Shown here piece by piece: positions 61,297 through 64,000 of a stretch of 64,000 bases of DNA. The stretch spans positions 32,782-96,781 of the forward strand of contig JAZKHY010000033.1 of assembly GCA_040385105.1 (NCBI GenBank), in the 5' to 3' direction. The notes beneath the pieces were generated by a model. That model saw only the letters and a list, made by a program, of their open reading frames with translations. It was not told the DNA's origin and did no database searches. Position 1 is the first letter of the stretch, and each line of letters opens with the position of its first letter. This DNA is from JACMQX01 sp040385105. Lineage in GTDB: Bacteria; Pseudomonadota; Gammaproteobacteria; Burkholderiales; Burkholderiaceae_C. The position numbers were made by a program, and so were the translations under genes.

Positions 61297-61314
61297 TGTC
61301 AACAAAGTATGACA
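61297..61314 (-). promoter_or_regulatory. PpsR operator abutting the bchI start codon
   Basis: TGT-N12-ACA at 61297-61314 matches the PpsR/CrtJ consensus and leaves one base before the bchI ATG. A weak promoter (TTCCTG, 18 bp, TACTTT on the - strand) would place the transcript start next to the ATG, leaving little or no leader. Confidence 0.75.
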
Positions 61315-61443
61315 CATGCACTGCCATCAGGAAACCGGTAGATGCACGTGAAGACCGCGCTGTCAGCAGCCCCCGAAGCCGGGAGGGTGCGTTCGCGGGG
61401 CCGCAGGTCTATCATTGAGGGTTTCCCCCAACCTATCCACGCA

Positions 61444-64000
<2,557 letters not shown>

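Overview
The window carries a photosynthesis gene cluster (PGC) of about 58 kb from a GC-rich bacteriochlorophyll a-producing betaproteobacterium. It is most likely a member of the Burkholderiales related to the Rubrivivax / Rhodoferax / Limnohabitans lineages. This placement rests on the order and residue patterns of the photosynthesis genes, a form I RuBisCO small subunit with CbbR, a HiPIP electron carrier, and flanks of mnmA, ssb, an MFS gene and uvrA. Species cannot be named from the sequence alone. No tRNA, rRNA, CRISPR array or intact insertion sequence was seen.

Layout. 1-2477: housekeeping flank (end of mnmA, a hypothetical gene, ssb, an MFS exporter). 2525-5087: Calvin-cycle remnant with cbbR divergent from cbbS and cbbF, but no cbbL between cbbR and cbbS. 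5206-9879: HiPIP, a small membrane protein, tspO, bchP, a PucC-family gene and bchG. 10034-16705: regulatory block with a PpsR paralogue that has lost most of its helix-turn-helix, a bacteriophytochrome, heme oxygenase, a canonical PpsR and a B12-binding AerR/PpaA. 17022-31291: bchFNBHLM-lhaA-puhABC-acsF-puhE on the + strand. 31292-31830: gene-free spacer with a terminator and inverted repeats. 31831-42580: the classical superoperon crtE-crtF-bchCXYZ-pufBALMC on the - strand. 42684-45157: crtD-crtC. 45268-46994: two genes not tied to photosynthesis (Bug-type binding protein, flavin reductase-like protein). 47134-50009: crtI-crtB and a small membrane ORF on the - strand. 50046-57327: complete ccmABCDEFGHI. 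57338-61295: bchI-bchD-bchO on the - strand. 61444-64000: uvrA, cut by the window edge.

How the parts work together. BchIDH with BchO and BchM make Mg-protoporphyrin monomethyl ester. AcsF closes the fifth ring using oxygen. BchNBL, BchF, BchXYZ, BchC, BchG and BchP complete bacteriochlorophyll a. CrtE, B, I, C, D and F make methoxylated carotenoids of the spheroidene/spirilloxanthin type. PufLM, PuhA and PufBA form the RC-LH1 core, with LhaA and PuhBCE assisting assembly. The Ccm system attaches heme to PufC and other c-type cytochromes; PufC and HiPIP can re-reduce the reaction centre. TGT-N12-ACA palindromes of the PpsR/CrtJ type lie at the bchG, bchF, bchC, crtE/crtD, crtI/ccmA and bchI start regions, so one regulon probably covers nearly the whole cluster, including cytochrome c maturation. 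The presence of acsF, with no bchE here, fits growth as an aerobic or facultatively aerobic phototroph.

The points most worth a second look are the orphan cbbS, the degenerate PpsR1 coupled to a kinase-less bacteriophytochrome, the position of the whole PGC between uvrA and MFS-ssb, and PpsR operators that abut start codons.
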